Shown here: piece by piece, positions 9,639-21,577 of the stretch | Numbering within the stretch: the first letter of the stretch is position 1 | How the letters are laid out: each line of letters starts with the position of its first letter | NCBI GenBank assembly: GCA_905221615.1 | Contig: CAJNDT010002857.1 | Coordinates: 1 to 64,000, forward strand | DNA from: Symbiodinium sp. CCMP2592 | Lineage: Eukaryota; Sar; Dinophyceae; Suessiales; Symbiodiniaceae | Reading direction: 5' to 3' | DNA: 64,000 nt | Translations under genes and position numbers: made by a program | Notes under the pieces: generated by a model | The model's database searches: none | What the model was told of the DNA's origin: nothing | What the model saw: the letters and a program-made list of their open reading frames with translations, nothing else

Positions 9639-11948
9639 TCAATCAACCTCCATGGAAGGCTCGACAGTGGCTCGGTACCTGTCCGTGCCGTGCACTGTCT
9701 GTGCGGCAGAAAGCGAAAGCAAGTGCAAAATGAAACCCAGCGGCCTTGAGTTGGGCTGTGCCAGTAGCTGCTCCCGACGACCCTCCTGGCTCGACAGGCT
9801 GTTGACCAGCAGCCACACTTCATCTTTGGAAAAAGCGGCATCCTCCACCACACGTCCGTCTTCCAACACCACGATACGATGTGCTCTTGCAACTGTTCGT
9901 AATCGGTGTGCTGCCACCTGGGATTTTCAATATCATGCTGCACTCTCTTCTCTGTGTGCCACATGGCAAGCTCTGAGCTGGGGGCTAAAACCGCACGACC
10001 TCTGGAAGCCAAGCGCGACAAAGTGGAAGCAACCGCCTCCTCTGCTGAAGCGACTTGCAGGATGCTCCGAAGGTTTTGAAAGCTCTGGCACATCGAGTCC
10101 TCTGTCTCGCCATCTAAGGCCGAGGTTGGCTCGTCCATCAGAAGCACCGGCGCACCTTCGAAGGTGCTGTTGCCCTCAGACATGGAAACGTAACAAACAA
10201 AGCCTGGCCGCATGGCCTCTGGCAATGGCTCTCGCGATTGCGAGCCTTGACACAGCTTTTCCATGCGGATCTAGGCGGACTAAGAAGACTTTGAGCAGGA
10301 AAGAGACGTCTGGAGCCTAGAAGACCTGGAATAGCAGTCTCACATGTGCGGTTGAAGCTTCATCTCTAGACACATGTCCTTCGATCAGGAGTCTTTGCAA
10401 ATGCTCGGTTGATTGTGGATGCCGAAACATGCCGTTGTAGTCAGCATTCGAGCATGTTTAGTACTACCGGGTGCACAAGGCCCGTAACACAGGAATCGCC
10501 AGAGACCGAAAAAACGCGGATATGTGTGGTGAAGTAGTGCTGATGTGAAGCTCCCGTGCCTTTGTCGCTGGCCGCCGGAAAGTCGCGAACCACGCTCCCC
10601 TAAAGGTTCAGCTGGTAGGGCCTCAAAGGTCGCCGCAGGTGTACACCGACGATACACCGCGTCGCCGCGTGGTGCTCTGCCTCCACGAACTTCGTGGCCT
10701 GCGCTGCATTCACAGCTTCGGCAAGCTGCTCCTGAAAGGAGGCGCTTGTGGCATTTGGTGATGCTCTCAACTCCGGAAGATGCCTGGCCTGCTTACTGCT
10801 GTCTTCCATGTCGATGTTGCAGCCTTTGGGGGGCATTTTTCGTGGTCTCCCATGCACGACTAAGCGCTGCTTGACCAAGGCTTAGCATGCGACCATATCC
10901 TACGTTTTCCCACACGGTGCGGTCGAACAGAGCTGGATCCTGCAGCAGAAAGCTCTCCGTCCTCTTGGATTATGTACTCTGATGTGAAAGCTGCTGCAGA
11001 GGCCTGATCCACAACTCCAATGCAGCGGCGAAAATCCTGGAGTCCCCGCGTTCGCAAGCTCAAGCTGCCAGGATTTCAAGTGATATACAAGTAGCAGAAG
11101 CTTCATAACAATCCATGCCCGACGTCAGGTCGGACGTGCATAAGAATGGCATGATGCCAGGCGAATGATGTGTCCTCATGCAATGTGCACGTCGTGCGAG
11201 ATGTGGACTAGACCGACTGGTGATTTTACTTGAGCTTACAGGGCTTCGCTTGTGACGACCTTTGCGAACCGCATCCGTCAAATTGATGCCCTGCGTTGCA
11301 ACCATGATTCATTCTGCAGTCAAGACTTGCAACCTGTAGCAACAGGCTGGGTCTCCCCCGTGCAGGCTTTGTGTCAGGTACTCTTGCGGAAGGGATGGAG
11401 GATTCGGGCAAGCTTGAGGTATCATGTGCTGTTCTCGAGTATTCAGGCTTCTCATCTTGGACGTCCAGGCTTGAGGCAAGCGCACCGATCGTCCACTAAT
11501 CCATGACCCGAACGAGTCGTGACATTTTGACAGCTGTCCGGATTTGAAGGTTCCCCACATGTCTCCTGTAGATCTAGATCGCGCAAATCGTGGCCATCGA
11601 GACGCACGGAACCCTCCTCACAGGAATCCGACACATTCTGGAGGTTCCGGCAAGAAGTGGAATTGCTCCTGAGGATCAGCGAGACGGGCGCAAAGTCGGA
11701 GTATGGAAGATTTTCCTGCACCGCTTGCCTTGACCAAGGGGTGGCGATCATTGTCAATTTGCAAAATCGACTGCGGTCCAAGCTAAGACTTCCACGCCGA
11801 CCAAAGCCACAATCTCCCCTGGGTTTACATCGAACGTAACGTTCTGCACGGCCCATTTGTCCTCACATGCAGACGAGACAGCAGTTGGAAAAGATGGAAA
11901 TCAAACCAATGCTCATGCTGTCCTGGCCGGGGTACTGGAAGGATACTC
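9639..11948 (-). CDS. ABC transporter (B-type), nucleotide-binding domain exons
   Basis: Splicing small exons in order rebuilds an ABC ATPase. The exons are 11948-11923 (VSFQYPGQ), 11861-11796 ([10 protein letters not shown]...VALVG), 11728-11669 (Walker A completed, ASGAGKSS), 11616-11566 ([16 protein letters not shown]), 11036-11004 ([11 protein letters not shown]), 10939-about 10890 (Q-loop [16 protein letters not shown]), 10731-10681 ([17 protein letters not shown]), 10621-10560 (signature LSGGQRQR), 10245-10217 (LAIARAIAR), 10155-10055 (Walker [13 protein letters not shown]) and 9917-9639 (H-loop AAHRLRTV). Exon phases join without frame loss, apart from the uncertain end of the 10939 exon. 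All catalytic motifs are intact, so it is probably functional. Intron 5' ends are GT (2), GC (4) and GA (3). Family members export lipids or other hydrophobic substrates across membranes; the substrate cannot be told. Confidence 0.88.
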
Positions 11949-12168
11949 CTTGAAGGGACAGCCTTCCGGTGACAGATTCTTGCGGCAAGCGCATTGCAGC
12001 TGGCTTCGAGGACCTGCCATGACCGAAAAACGATGATCATCAGTGCTGGCAGTGTAGGCCGGAGTAGGCAACCGGCACAGTAGGTTGTCGATCTGTGAGA
12101 TCGAAATACCTTCGTGACACAGCCTTGCCACGAGGGTGCAAAAGTGCAACGTAATGACACTGCAAAAG

Positions 12169-12260
<92 letters not shown>

Positions 12261-12261
12261 G

Positions 12262-12292
<31 letters not shown>

Positions 12293-13779
12293 AGGGGAAA
12301 GAGAGTGAGAGAGAGAGAGAGAGAGAGAGCCGACTATCCACGACTTAGCTCAGCTTTGAATCTTTGAATGCAAGAGCCCGCCTGAGCACGTGACACACCT
12401 GTGAAGAGCTCTGCCAATTCGCGGAAACCACGCCGATAGCTCCAAAGCAGGGTCCTGTTCAACTAGCTGGTGCATGCGAGCCGGCAGGGTTTGCTAAACC
12501 TGAATGTCACATGTAGTCACATGCACGTTCTGCAATCAGTGTGTGAATTTGTCCGGGCTCAGGCCCCATCCGCAGCATTCCATTGTCCTCAAGTCTGTAC
12601 GAATCCGTCCGACCTTGCCTTTCCTGCATTTTCCTGCTGCAGTGCGAAGATGGCTTTGTGCACGAATGCCTCGATGTGCCCGGTGCTCGCGACTTGTGCT
12701 CTTGGTGCAAAAAGTCGGGATCCGACGAGAAGGAACTGTGTTATGACCGGGCTTGTGCTGCCCATACTGTCCCAACAGGATCCGATGGCACAGCAGCCGC
12801 ACGCAACGGCATCCGCGACATCCGGCTACGGCTTCTCAGAAGTTCCGGCTACCGGCACAAAGCAACGTTCCAGCATGTTTCAGTCGAATGGAAGCCAGAG
12901 TATTCAAATTCTGAAAGACTCGAACGAGTACCGAGGTCCGGGTTCTTTTGTTGTTCGCACAGAAAGGACACAGCTTGGACAACTCCAGGTAGACTGGCAA
13001 GCTCAGGAGGGCAAACCACAGTGGTTGATGGACGTCAAAGGTCGGTAGGATGATCTGCACATGCAAATACATCAGAGCAAGGCCCAGCTGCGGTCGCTGC
13101 AGAAATCATCACACTGCTACTCTTAACAGCTGATGCTGGACGCAGGGTGGCTCAACAGATGTGTGCCCTGCTCGAGCGGTTTTCGAACCATGGCCCTTAA
13201 CCTGGTGGGGACATGTTTGAAGCAGAACCGTCCCAAACGATCTGGCCTTGCTCGGAAGTAGCTTGGAATTACTGCATCACAAAATAGAAACCGGGATCGC
13301 TCTGTGAAGCGGTGTGTTGGCTGCTCAAATAGATGCTCGTCGATCAGTCTCGGGTTGCAGCATTGTCGATGCCTAAGACTTTGCCAGCAGTCCGTTGGAA
13401 GGCTTCAGCCCCTTGCTGCAGAGGCCCGTGTCCTTCAGTGCTCACGGTCAACGCAGTCTTGAGGAAATCTGGAAGGCGGATCGAATTGGGAACATTCGCG
13501 GGTTACAGCTACTGATGAGAAATACAGAGCATCCCCCGTCTTGATTGTCCGAAGCTTTGCTTTCACTGCCAGGGACAGCCTGCCTTACTTGTTGTCGTTC
13601 ATGGTGAGATGGAGTCAAATTCCACAGCTGCTAGGTTGTGAGCTGCTGTGCACCGGACCGGTCTCAAGACAGTCCAGGCTTGGAAGAGGGTGCGCGCATT
13701 GGGATTGGCATCCCAGCACGCTTGCGAATCCCATTCGGAGTTGTATTCGGATGGGCTGTGTATGCGTGTGTTGCAGGCC
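11949..13779. other. Intronic stretch of the ABC transporter locus
   Basis: This lies between recognisable membrane-domain and ATPase exons. Apart from the AG microsatellite I see no convincing exon, though short missing exons may hide here. Open frames on either strand lack motifs and match neither side. Confidence 0.4.
12171..12330. repeat. (AG)n microsatellite, about 160 bp with few interruptions
   Basis: Nearly pure AG dinucleotides, broken by one TCG and a GGGGGAGGGGAA patch near 12288-12300. It lies in a probable intron of the ABC transporter gene. Translated Arg-Glu and Leu-Ser frames across it are artefacts. Confidence 0.97.
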
Positions 13780-15640
13780 GGACTAGACTGCCGCATGACC
13801 TCTCTGGAAGACGGCCCCGGGGAAGGCTCCCTTTCGGCATTGTGCACTTTGGCCTGACAGTGGCCGGTCCTGTATGTGTAGAACTGGCCCATGGTCAGCT
13901 GCCCACAGGCAATGAACCAACAGGAGAGGCCTAGACAGTGGCAAACTGCTTCTGGGGCTGGTCAATTACAACTCTCACTTCGTGTCTGACTTGCTCATCG
14001 CCCTCTGGTGCACCGAGGTGCACAGCAAAGGCACGTCTGATAGAGCGTCGTTCCTCAAGGCCCATTCTGGAACGAACTGAGGGGCTCATCTCAACCCACT
14101 TGAGCCCAGGCTCAGGAGGGTCGAGACAAAACGCAGAGCCGTCTCCTGTCGGGTGGAGCGTCCTATCAACCAAATCTATAGCTGCAAAGTTGACGTAGCA
14201 GTCTTGCACACAGTCTCCTTAAAGAGCGTCTGCTCAATGACCTGGCAGCACATCTTTGCGGTGTCATGGTGTGCAATCCACGTCCACACCACAGAGTGCA
14301 AAACAAGTCGGACGCACTTTTAAATAGTGGTTCGTAGCTTTGCAATATTCCTCGTCAATTTCAAGTGCATGCTGCAGCTCCCAAGCAGAGTGCATGGTTA
14401 CTGTACGCAAAGGTACACCGGCTCTTGCTCTGCTGTCCTTGACTTCGGTCTGCTCTGCCCCAGCTATCTGCACGGCTCTCACATTGGCAATCGCCTCCGA
14501 AACTCTGAGCGACATCGCACGGCACAACAGAAACAAGCCTTGTCAGGGTGCAGCCAAAGTTGCATCTGCTCGATGCTTCAAGTTCTTCTGCCACAAGTTT
14601 AAGTTTGACTCATCATTCTGAACCATTTGTTGCCTCTTGCTTCCGTCCCATTGCAGTAGTTCGTTACACAGCGACTTTGCCTCTTGCCGCACGGCTCCAA
14701 GATTCCGCAGCTGAAGCGCTCTTTGCCAGTGAAGCTAAACTCTGACCCAAGGCAAGTCCAGCGCCGGAGCTGGCACACTCAACCATGAGTCGAATCTTGT
14801 CGCAGATGTGAGTCAAGCTATGTCAAGCTGCAGTGAAGGCTTCTTGACCGATATGTGCGGCCGCCGTCAATTCTCAGTGCAGCGGTGCGACCAGTCTTTC
14901 AGGGTCTTTCGTAACCCTCGTATGGTCAGCGGCTAGCGGCTAGCATAACCCCAAGCCTTTAACCCTTGAGCGACTCCTGCAATGGACGAAGGGTGGTGTA
15001 CCGCACTCGTCCGTCATCCGGAAAACTCCCGATTCAACGAGGACGGGGAGAAGATGAGATTGGCCACGGAAGCTCAAAGGCCCGTGGGGGGCGCATGCGT
15101 GCGGCGCTCGCATTGATCGCTCGTTGAAGAAGTTGTGCTGGTCGAGTGCCAGCATTGCGGAGGTACAGCGGGATGACGAGCAGTTGCACATGTGAGACAC
15201 GAGGGGTTTGCAACAATCATCAACGGAAGCGTCATGTGCGAGTGCATCGTGAGAAGACTGCAAAGTACTTTGTGCTGGTTTCCTGCTGGGTCCTTGTACC
15301 ACCACCCTGCATTGTCTCATGCATCTAGAAGTCGGAACGCGGGAACGGACAGGCTCATGAATTTCAAAACGCTGGAGTGCGTACCGGTTCCCCAAAACGT
15401 ACCTCGCAGAATCGACGTTGCGACCGGATGCAGGCACAAGTGTACAGCATTGCATCAGTATGGGGCTTCGCTCACACAGCTATACAGAGCAACATTTGAC
15501 AGGCAGTCTTGCCCCGTCGCCTCAGATGCAACAGCATTGACGCGCGCCAGGGAGTCGTTCTGAAGGACACTATATCGGCCGACAACCTCTGCAAGCATGG
15601 ATTGAAGCTGCGAGCGCTGATGCAATGTTTTGTAGACTTA
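13780..15640 (-). CDS. ABC transporter, probable transmembrane-domain exons (partial)
   Basis: Upstream of the ATPase exons, on the same strand, are short segments that fit the membrane domain of a B-type ABC transporter. They are RLSADIVSF near 15.6 kb (the usual R-L-S/T-x-D segment), VSEAIANVRAVQ at about 14504-14468 (E-A-x-x-N-x-R-T/A-V), ALEIDEEYCKATNHYLK at about 14375-14322, FAAIDLVDR near 14.19 kb (linker before the ATPase) and perhaps LTMGQFYTY near 13.89 kb. The order matches the family. Exact exon limits and several helices were not resolved, so the gene model is incomplete, and its 5' end probably lies near or above 15.6 kb. Confidence 0.5.
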
Positions 15641-16594
15641 AATGCATCCGAGGCGGGAGCTTGGCCAGTTTTCTTGACGAGGAGAAATGCCAGAGGCAGC
15701 GGTGCCTCAGGAAGTGAAGCCCAGTATTGAGCACTTTGCGCGGCAACAGTTCCGATATGTTCCGATTGCGAGCAGCGCACCACACTTACCAAAGTCAGCA
15801 AGGTGTGCTGCTTCGCCATGAGAATCAAAGAGACCACCTGGATGTGTTCACAAGTTGCTGGAGCAGTGTTGTCGTGAGCTGAATTGGCATGTAACAGCAT
15901 GTAAACGGACAAGCAGAGAGAGTGCTCAACAACCACAGCGCTGTTGCATTCCCAAGGTCAGGGGTGTGTTGCATTGAAGCTGCTGGACCGGGCCACACAC
16001 CAACCGCATCAAATTGGTGACCAGGTTCTCTGGTGCCCGATTCAAAACCTTGGACTCTCTGTCACCATATTCCACTGTCTCTTACTCGTTTTGGGACGGA
16101 AGAGTGCTCCTGAGATTACTTAAGCCGTGCTGCAGATACATAATCTTGACGGGCTGTACAGTGTTTGGCGGGGCCTGGGATGCCTGGAAAGCGACTTCGA
16201 GGCTCTAATTTTTCAGGGTTTGAACAGTTTGAAGCTTTGGGAATTTGAGGCTTGATTTTGCGAAGCTTGTCTTGACCCTGCGCCCAAAAGGTCCGCACGG
16301 TCGGCAGGTCGCACAAACAGAGACAGCACGAGGCCATACCTCAGGAAGCGATGCCTGGTATGTCACTGCCTGCACAGCTGTACGCAGTAATGACGACATA
16401 CACTAGCATGCTTGTAAATCCTACGATTGCTGCCCTACACTGCAGCAAAAACTATATAAGAGGACCGAAGCTGAGACAGCTCCAGCCTAACACTAAGACA
16501 GACACGATGCCAGGCAGAAGCCGAGCATGACAAAACTAGAAAAAGAAAGGAAGCCAGAAGGCCTCCAAGGCTCAGTAGGTCAGGCTGCGTAAAC
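15641..16594. other. Intergenic, between ABC transporter and LINE 3' end
   Basis: No motif-bearing frame. The LINE 3' untranslated region probably occupies the right part (about 16.4-16.59 kb). Confidence 0.4.
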
Positions 16595-18972
16595 TCAGAG
16601 GAACTGGCCGCCAGCAGCCAGGGGAGTGCCAGCGTCGCTTTCAGTGGCCGCCTCATTGCCAGGAGGCGGGTCAGCTGCACCATCTCCGGGAGCCCGTTCA
16701 CGAGGGCGAAGGCCGTGACGACGGAGCTCACAGTGGAGAGCCTCATCAGAAGCAGCAGAGGCCTGGATGGCACGAAGTTCCCAGGCCCTGGCAGCATCAC
16801 GGCGCTGCCACCAAGCCTCCATGGCGCCGCCAGAGAACCTTCGAAGTCGGCACTCTCCAGCGGCCTCGTCAGCTGAAGCGGTGAGCCTGTGGAGAAAGTC
16901 TCCACAGAGACCAGGAGGGGCTTGCCATCCTGGCCGCTTCCCGTGACTTGGGACCCACACACAAGAGACAGCCACTCCACGACCACGGAGTACACGTAGA
17001 GAAGCCTGGACGGAGTCAACAAGCTTCAAGTAGTAGCTGAAGTTGGCGCCAGTCTGCAGCACCAGGGAGAGGGCCGACTGGCAGTCGAGAACAAAGACGA
17101 CACGGCGAGCCCACAAGGAGCGCGCCACCGCTTGAACTACGGCCCTCGCCGCAAAGTCGAAACCAAGAAGCTCTTGCTTGAAAGGCGACTGGTCTTCTTC
17201 GGCCGTGCCCAAAGCGCACACAAAGTCACCCGGGTGCACGGCAACGGCAAAGGTGCCCACGTTCTTGTCCTCAGAGCCGTCGGTCGCAACGAAGAGCACC
17301 GCAGGGTCAGCAGAGAGCTGTGTCTCCAAGGCCTCGGCGAGTTCGTCAAAGCACTCCTGCGGGGCAACGGCCGGCGGGGGCGGAGGTTGTTCGGGGATTC
17401 CACGAAGAAGGAGTCTTTCTTCGCACCGGTCAACAGGCAACTGCAGGCCCTCTCGAAGAGCAGCAGTTTTCTCGCAGTTCCAAAGAAGGTGGGCCCTGGA
17501 AGGAGCCCGAAGGCCACACAGGCAGCGCCACCGATCGTGATTTGCATCGAAGTTGCCCCCGGCATTGAAATGCCAACACGAGCCACCCGCGCCCATGGCC
17601 GAGAGAGTCACTCTGCGAAGGCCCATGTCGAGCGCGGTGTGGAGGCCATCAAAGTGGTAGTCCTGATGCCGGCTAGGCGCTGGCAGGTCTAGTCCAACAG
17701 CGAGGCCTTCTTCATCGCGGTGGAGCCGGCGCTGGACCCGGCCAGTGCGGGCGACGTAAAGCTGCCGGAAGTGCTGCTTAGCAACTCGAAAACCGTCAAT
17801 GCCCGGTCGGATAGTGCGAATCCGTCCGGACCGATCAGTCCTGCTCACCTCAGTCGAAGCAAGGTCCACCTTCCATTTAAGCTTCCGAAGAACTTCAGGG
17901 AGCTCAGGCAGCATGGTCCTCCAGCGAAAGCGAGCTTCACTCAAGGCGACAGTGTCACGCCAGCGAGGCTGCTGGATGCTGGCCTTCCAGAGAATGCGCA
18001 GAGCACCGAGATCACACGCAAAGTCCGGTTGCAGGTCCCAGCCAAGCGCCTCGTAGAGGCACACCCTAGCAAAGCCAGCCGTGAAGCCCTGATTGAAAAC
18101 ATTCTCAATTTCGGCCTTGATGGCACTCAGGTCGTCGCTGTCACACCTCGCAAAGCCCGAGGCCCACGCAAAGGGCGGGACCACCAGAGAAGCCAGCAGG
18201 AGCTTTTGGTGTGTAGAATTCCTCGTGCACCAACCCAAGAGCCTAGCACGAAGGATGGCCTTTCGAGCATGGTATTTCAGAAGCGTCCACTCGCCCTGAA
18301 ACTTAGCCCGGACACCAAGGATCTCGAGGTCGGGCATCACCTGGAAGTCAAACTCAGCAGCGAGAGCCCGGTGCTCAGGACCAAGAGTCGGAGCCACAAC
18401 GGAGCATTTCTCAATCGAAAGACGCAGGCCAAAAGCACGATCGTAGGAAGTGGACCTGGCCATGGCGTCCCGAAGAGAATCAAGCGAGGCACCAGCCTTG
18501 GCCCAGACCGTGCGGTCATCAATGTAAGCCAAAGCACCGAGGGAGCGCGAAGAGTTGCCGATCACATACTTAGACCAAAGGTACGAAAGCAGGGCCGCAA
18601 TGACCGGAGAGAGCGGACAGCCCTGCGCAATCCCAGAAGAAACACCGCTCCAGGAAGAGTTGAGGGAGCCCGACAAGGAAAAGACTCTCTCGGCCCCGCT
18701 GTAAAAGTCGGTCAACACAGCAAGCACGGGCTGAGGGAAGCGCATGTGGGCCAAAGCCCGATGCAAAGCCTCCATGTGGATGCTGTCGAAATAGCTCTTG
18801 ATATCGGTCTGGATGAAAGCCACAGCCCCATCGGTCATAGCCTTGCGAATCTGCATGAGGGCCGCCTGGACACTGGTTCCAGGAAGGCCTCCAGCAGCAG
18901 TGTGGTCCGCCCAGGTGTCGATCCAGGGACCAAGTTGGGCCTGGATGACCCTGGTGCCAGCTCTCCAAATTT
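16595..18972 (-). pseudogene. LINE reverse transcriptase (palm/thumb) plus RNase H domain
   Basis: This is the main open frame of the LINE; the long Met-initiated part starts at 18856 (753 residues) but is internal to RT. Motifs in order are FIQTDIKSYFDSIH (motif A), SGIAQGCPLSP (motif B), the catalytic ALAYIDDR (YIDD rather than the usual YADD), LRLSIEKCSVV, then a C-terminal Cys/His motif CLCGLRAPSRAHLLWNC. RNase H follows, with FVATDGSED, KQELLGFDFAARAV, VFVLDCQSAL and VPSHGK, giving the D-E-D-H set. Upstream residues (IWRAGTRVIQAQLGPW) are reached only by a one-base frame change near 18972 that also meets a TAA. The copy is therefore broken at the fingers/palm boundary. Confidence 0.85.
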
Positions 18973-19505
18973 AGGCTGCACAAGAAGGTGATGGGCCGGG
19001 TTCGTCTGCGGGATTTCCACAACAAGGCAACACGGGCCTTGCGCCACTGAGCTGGGACCTTGCCGATGTCCAGGATCCGATTCCAAAGCAAAGCGGCCCA
19101 GCGAAACCAAGCCATCGGAAGCTTCAAAAGCTCCGACGGGAGCCAGCCATCAGCTCCACCAGCTTTTCCACGCATCGCAGCAGTCGCTCGCCTCAAATCC
19201 TCAGCCTCAAGAACAAGTTGAAGCTCCTGAGCAGGCAGGCGGGGAATGTCGCTCAAAACAGTGTCGATAGCCTCGAGGTCACCGGCAAAGGGGGCCTTCC
19301 ATGTGCGGAGCCATTCGTCAGCTTGGTCCTTCACGGCAATGGCAGGGTGCCACCCACCAGACGCAGTCGAGAGGTCCTCGGGGTCCTCTTCCCAAGCAAG
19401 CTGCTCATCGGCACGACGCTTGACATAGGAGCGAACGGCAACAAGGTCCTGGTCCATGCGCTCTTGCCAACGTCGAAGGTGGAGGCCACGCTCAACCTTG
19501 TTCAC
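18970..19505 (-). pseudogene. LINE RT N-terminal (fingers) segment in a second frame
   Basis: MNKVERGLHLRRWQERMD begins a frame that reads GKAGGADGWLPSELLKLP and VPAQWRKARVALLWKS ... RTRPITFLC. This is the normal region just before RT motif A (G-x-D-G/G-A-D-G, W-K-x-A-x-V-x-L-L-x-K). After RPIT the coding sense passes to another frame. It belongs with 16595-18972. Confidence 0.75.
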
Positions 19506-20850
19506 CTCGGCAACGGGACTCCACCCTCACCGCCTCCTCCTCGCCACACTGCAACCGTGGAAGATCAGGGAAGAAGGAGCGAGCCCGGGCGCACGCAGCC
19601 TGGCAAGCCACAGCCAGAGGGCGATCCCACCCGAAGCACACAAAGCTGGAGCTTGCGCAGCAGCCGTCGTAAAGCACGAAGCCCAGGCGACTGATCCAAG
19701 TCATGGTCCGTGTCTTTGCGCCGTCTAGGGGGCCGGGGGGCCCAGTCCGCAGACCTAGGCACCTGGCCTTCCGCAGCCGGCTGGTAGAGGAGGTCCTCGG
19801 CATAATCCGAGATGAAGGTCCAAGCGTGGTCCAGGTCCTTGTCCAGAAGGTCCTGGAAGTGCCTCTCCACTTCCGCCGGGAAAGAGAAGTCTGCATCACA
19901 GGCATCCTCAATGGGAGCCCGTCCCCTCTGAGGAGTGACCAAAGTGCTTGGTGCATCCCCATCAAACTGGTACACCACGACACGATGGTCCGAAAGAGAC
20001 CCGACCTCGACCTCGGGCACATGCAACACCTCCGTAGCCACAAAGTCGTGCAAGGTGAGGCCGTAGTCGATCCGACGCCGCCGGGAGATGCCATTGTGTT
20101 TGGGGCCTGTAGGAGGAAGCGGTTCACCACAATCCGCCCCATCACAGGCGCGACAGGCACCACGTTGGATAGTTTCAGCAAGGAAGCCCTCCTCCTGGGT
20201 GGTATTCCAATCCCCAAAAAGAAGGGACGGCCGTCCTGAGTAGCCCACTCTGCAAGTAGACGGCAACACACAGCACCGACATGGTCCTGCCAGCAACCTG
20301 CAAGTCAACAAAGGCAGCCGCGTGCCGCGACAAGCCATCAGCCTCACACAACTTAACGGCTTTGAAGGGGATCTTGCTGAGCAGGGCCACCCTACAAACA
20401 CCTTTTTCGGGGAGGCTGAGTTGGACATGCCAGCCGTGTCGTTTCCACTCGTTGGCCCAAGAGGCCCTCGAATCAGCGTTCACACAGCCAAGGCAGGAGG
20501 GGACTGCAGAAGGACAACCACAACCACAACAACCACACCAGCACCAGCCACAGCAGCGTGCACCCGACTTCAGGGACAGCCGGCCTTTGCGGGGCCAGCA
20601 GCCGGAGCCTCCACACCAAAGCAGGGAAGCGGCGCGCAACCAGCAGCCACAAGCACCACCACAACCACAACAACCGCCATAACAACAGCAACCCCACTTC
20701 TACACCACAGTTCGCGACGGGAGGCAGATCGGCAGACCTCACTTACAGAGACCAGGGAAACCTGCCAGGCGTCAAGGAGAGGCCTCAGGGAGGGCCCGAA
20801 GGACACCCCTTTCCTGGCAGCATTGATGCACATGGCCCTCAGAAACACGG
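19492..20850 (-). pseudogene. LINE APE-type endonuclease, frameshifted in several places
   Basis: Three frames together give an apurinic endonuclease-like domain. NAARKGVSFGP...LVSVSEV (about 20.84-20.75 kb) and HVQLSLPEKGVCRVALLSKIPF (about 20.45-20.35 kb) resemble the N-terminal half. LFGDWNTTQEE (G-D-x-N), RRRIDYGL and the terminal SDHRVVVY (S-D-H) supply catalytic residues in the C-terminal half (about 20.22-19.98 kb). A CAACCA-rich repeat near 20.51-20.70 kb interrupts the N-terminal half. The tail (AACARARSFFPDLPRLQCG) bridges to RT in yet another frame. Confidence 0.7.
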
Positions 20851-20860
20851 CGAGCCGGGC

Positions 20861-21298
20861 TTAGCAAGAATTCAGAATGGCCTTGGCAATCTCAAAAAGC
20901 TCAAGACCCTTATCCCTCTGAGCACTACTGACCTTACTCGCAAGCAGCCGGGCCTTGTCCTTGTCGAGATTCTGGAGGCGAAGCTTGACAAGGGCCTTCA
21001 CCTGACTCGGTCGAGGCCCGCGGGAGCACTTCTCCTTAAGATGCCTCTTTGCCAGAGCATTGGTGCGGCAAGGAGCAAAACAGGACTTGCAGGCCCAGGC
21101 TGGCGGGTATCGAATGGGATTGGCCCGCTTAACCGCAAGCTGCTTGCCGACGAACTGGGGCCACCTGAAAAAATCAAAGTGCTCAAGCAGCTCAGGATGT
21201 TCCTTGGAGTGATGCCGAAGAAGAGACTTGTACCGCGTAGCAGTACTAACCAGGCCCCTGGCCCTATAATCCGCTCCCCGCCACTTTTTCCACGACAT
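20861..21298 (-). CDS. Basic ORF with C2HC/C2H2-like finger at LINE 5' end
   Basis: 145 residues, strongly basic. A possible zinc finger, ACKSCFAPCRTNALAKRHLKEKC, has C-x2-C ... H-x4-C spacing, followed by a Lys/Arg-rich helix (KALVKLRLQNLDKDKARLLASK). It lies just upstream of the endonuclease on the same strand. It may be the remains of a LINE ORF1 or of a longer polyprotein. No named family is recognised. Confidence 0.4.
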   Translation of the reverse strand: MSWKKWRGADYRARGLVSTATRYKSLLRHHSKEHPELLEHFDFFRWPQFVGKQLAVKRANPIRYPPAWACKSCFAPCRTNALAKRHLKEKCSRGPRPSQVKALVKLRLQNLDKDKARLLASKVSSAQRDKGLELFEIAKAILNSC

Positions 21299-21364
21299 CC
21301 TCGGATGGAAGGCGCGCTTGTGGAGGTTCTTGTCATCCTTCAGTTTCTTGCCCTTGCTTTAACC

Positions 21365-21548
21365 TAGCTTTGGGAGGTTCAGGGTTTCTGGTCTAGTCGT
21401 GGGCTGATTGCTCTAATATCTAGCTTTGCGAGGTTCGGGGGTCTCAGGTCTAGCTGTGGGGTTTGGCGATTGGATACATTTCTGAAGCTTGTTGGAAGTT
21501 GGGGGTCTCTGGCCTAGTTGCTGTGGGGTTTGGCGATTGGATTCAAGT
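21365..21548. repeat. Imperfect tandem copies of a 55-65 bp unit at the strand-switch
   Basis: Versions of CTAGCTTTGCGAGGTTC... and GCTGTGGGGTTTGGCGATTGG recur two to three times. The block lies exactly between minus-strand (left) and plus-strand (right) coding, so it may contain a divergent promoter region; no TATA-like or other promoter motif was recognised. Confidence 0.6.
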
Positions 21549-21577
21549 GCTTCTTGCTCTCCGAAGCTTTTGGGCTT

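Larger units (their letters stand above)
16435..21300 (-). mobile_element. Degenerate LINE (non-LTR) retrotransposon with endonuclease, RT and RNase H
   Basis: Reading on the minus strand, pieces appear in LINE order: a zinc-finger ORF, endonuclease, reverse transcriptase, RNase H and a C-terminal Cys/His motif. At least four frame changes split it (near 20.24, 19.69, 19.50 and 18.97 kb), so this copy cannot make one protein. Boundaries are approximate; no target-site duplication or poly-A tail was identified. Confidence 0.85.

Noticed and set aside
12114-12348. Arg-Glu and Leu-Ser repeat proteins
   Set aside because: Pure translation of the AG microsatellite; intronic position.
17720-18991. 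423-codon plus-strand frame across the LINE
   Set aside because: It is antisense to reverse transcriptase motifs and lacks any recognisable domain.
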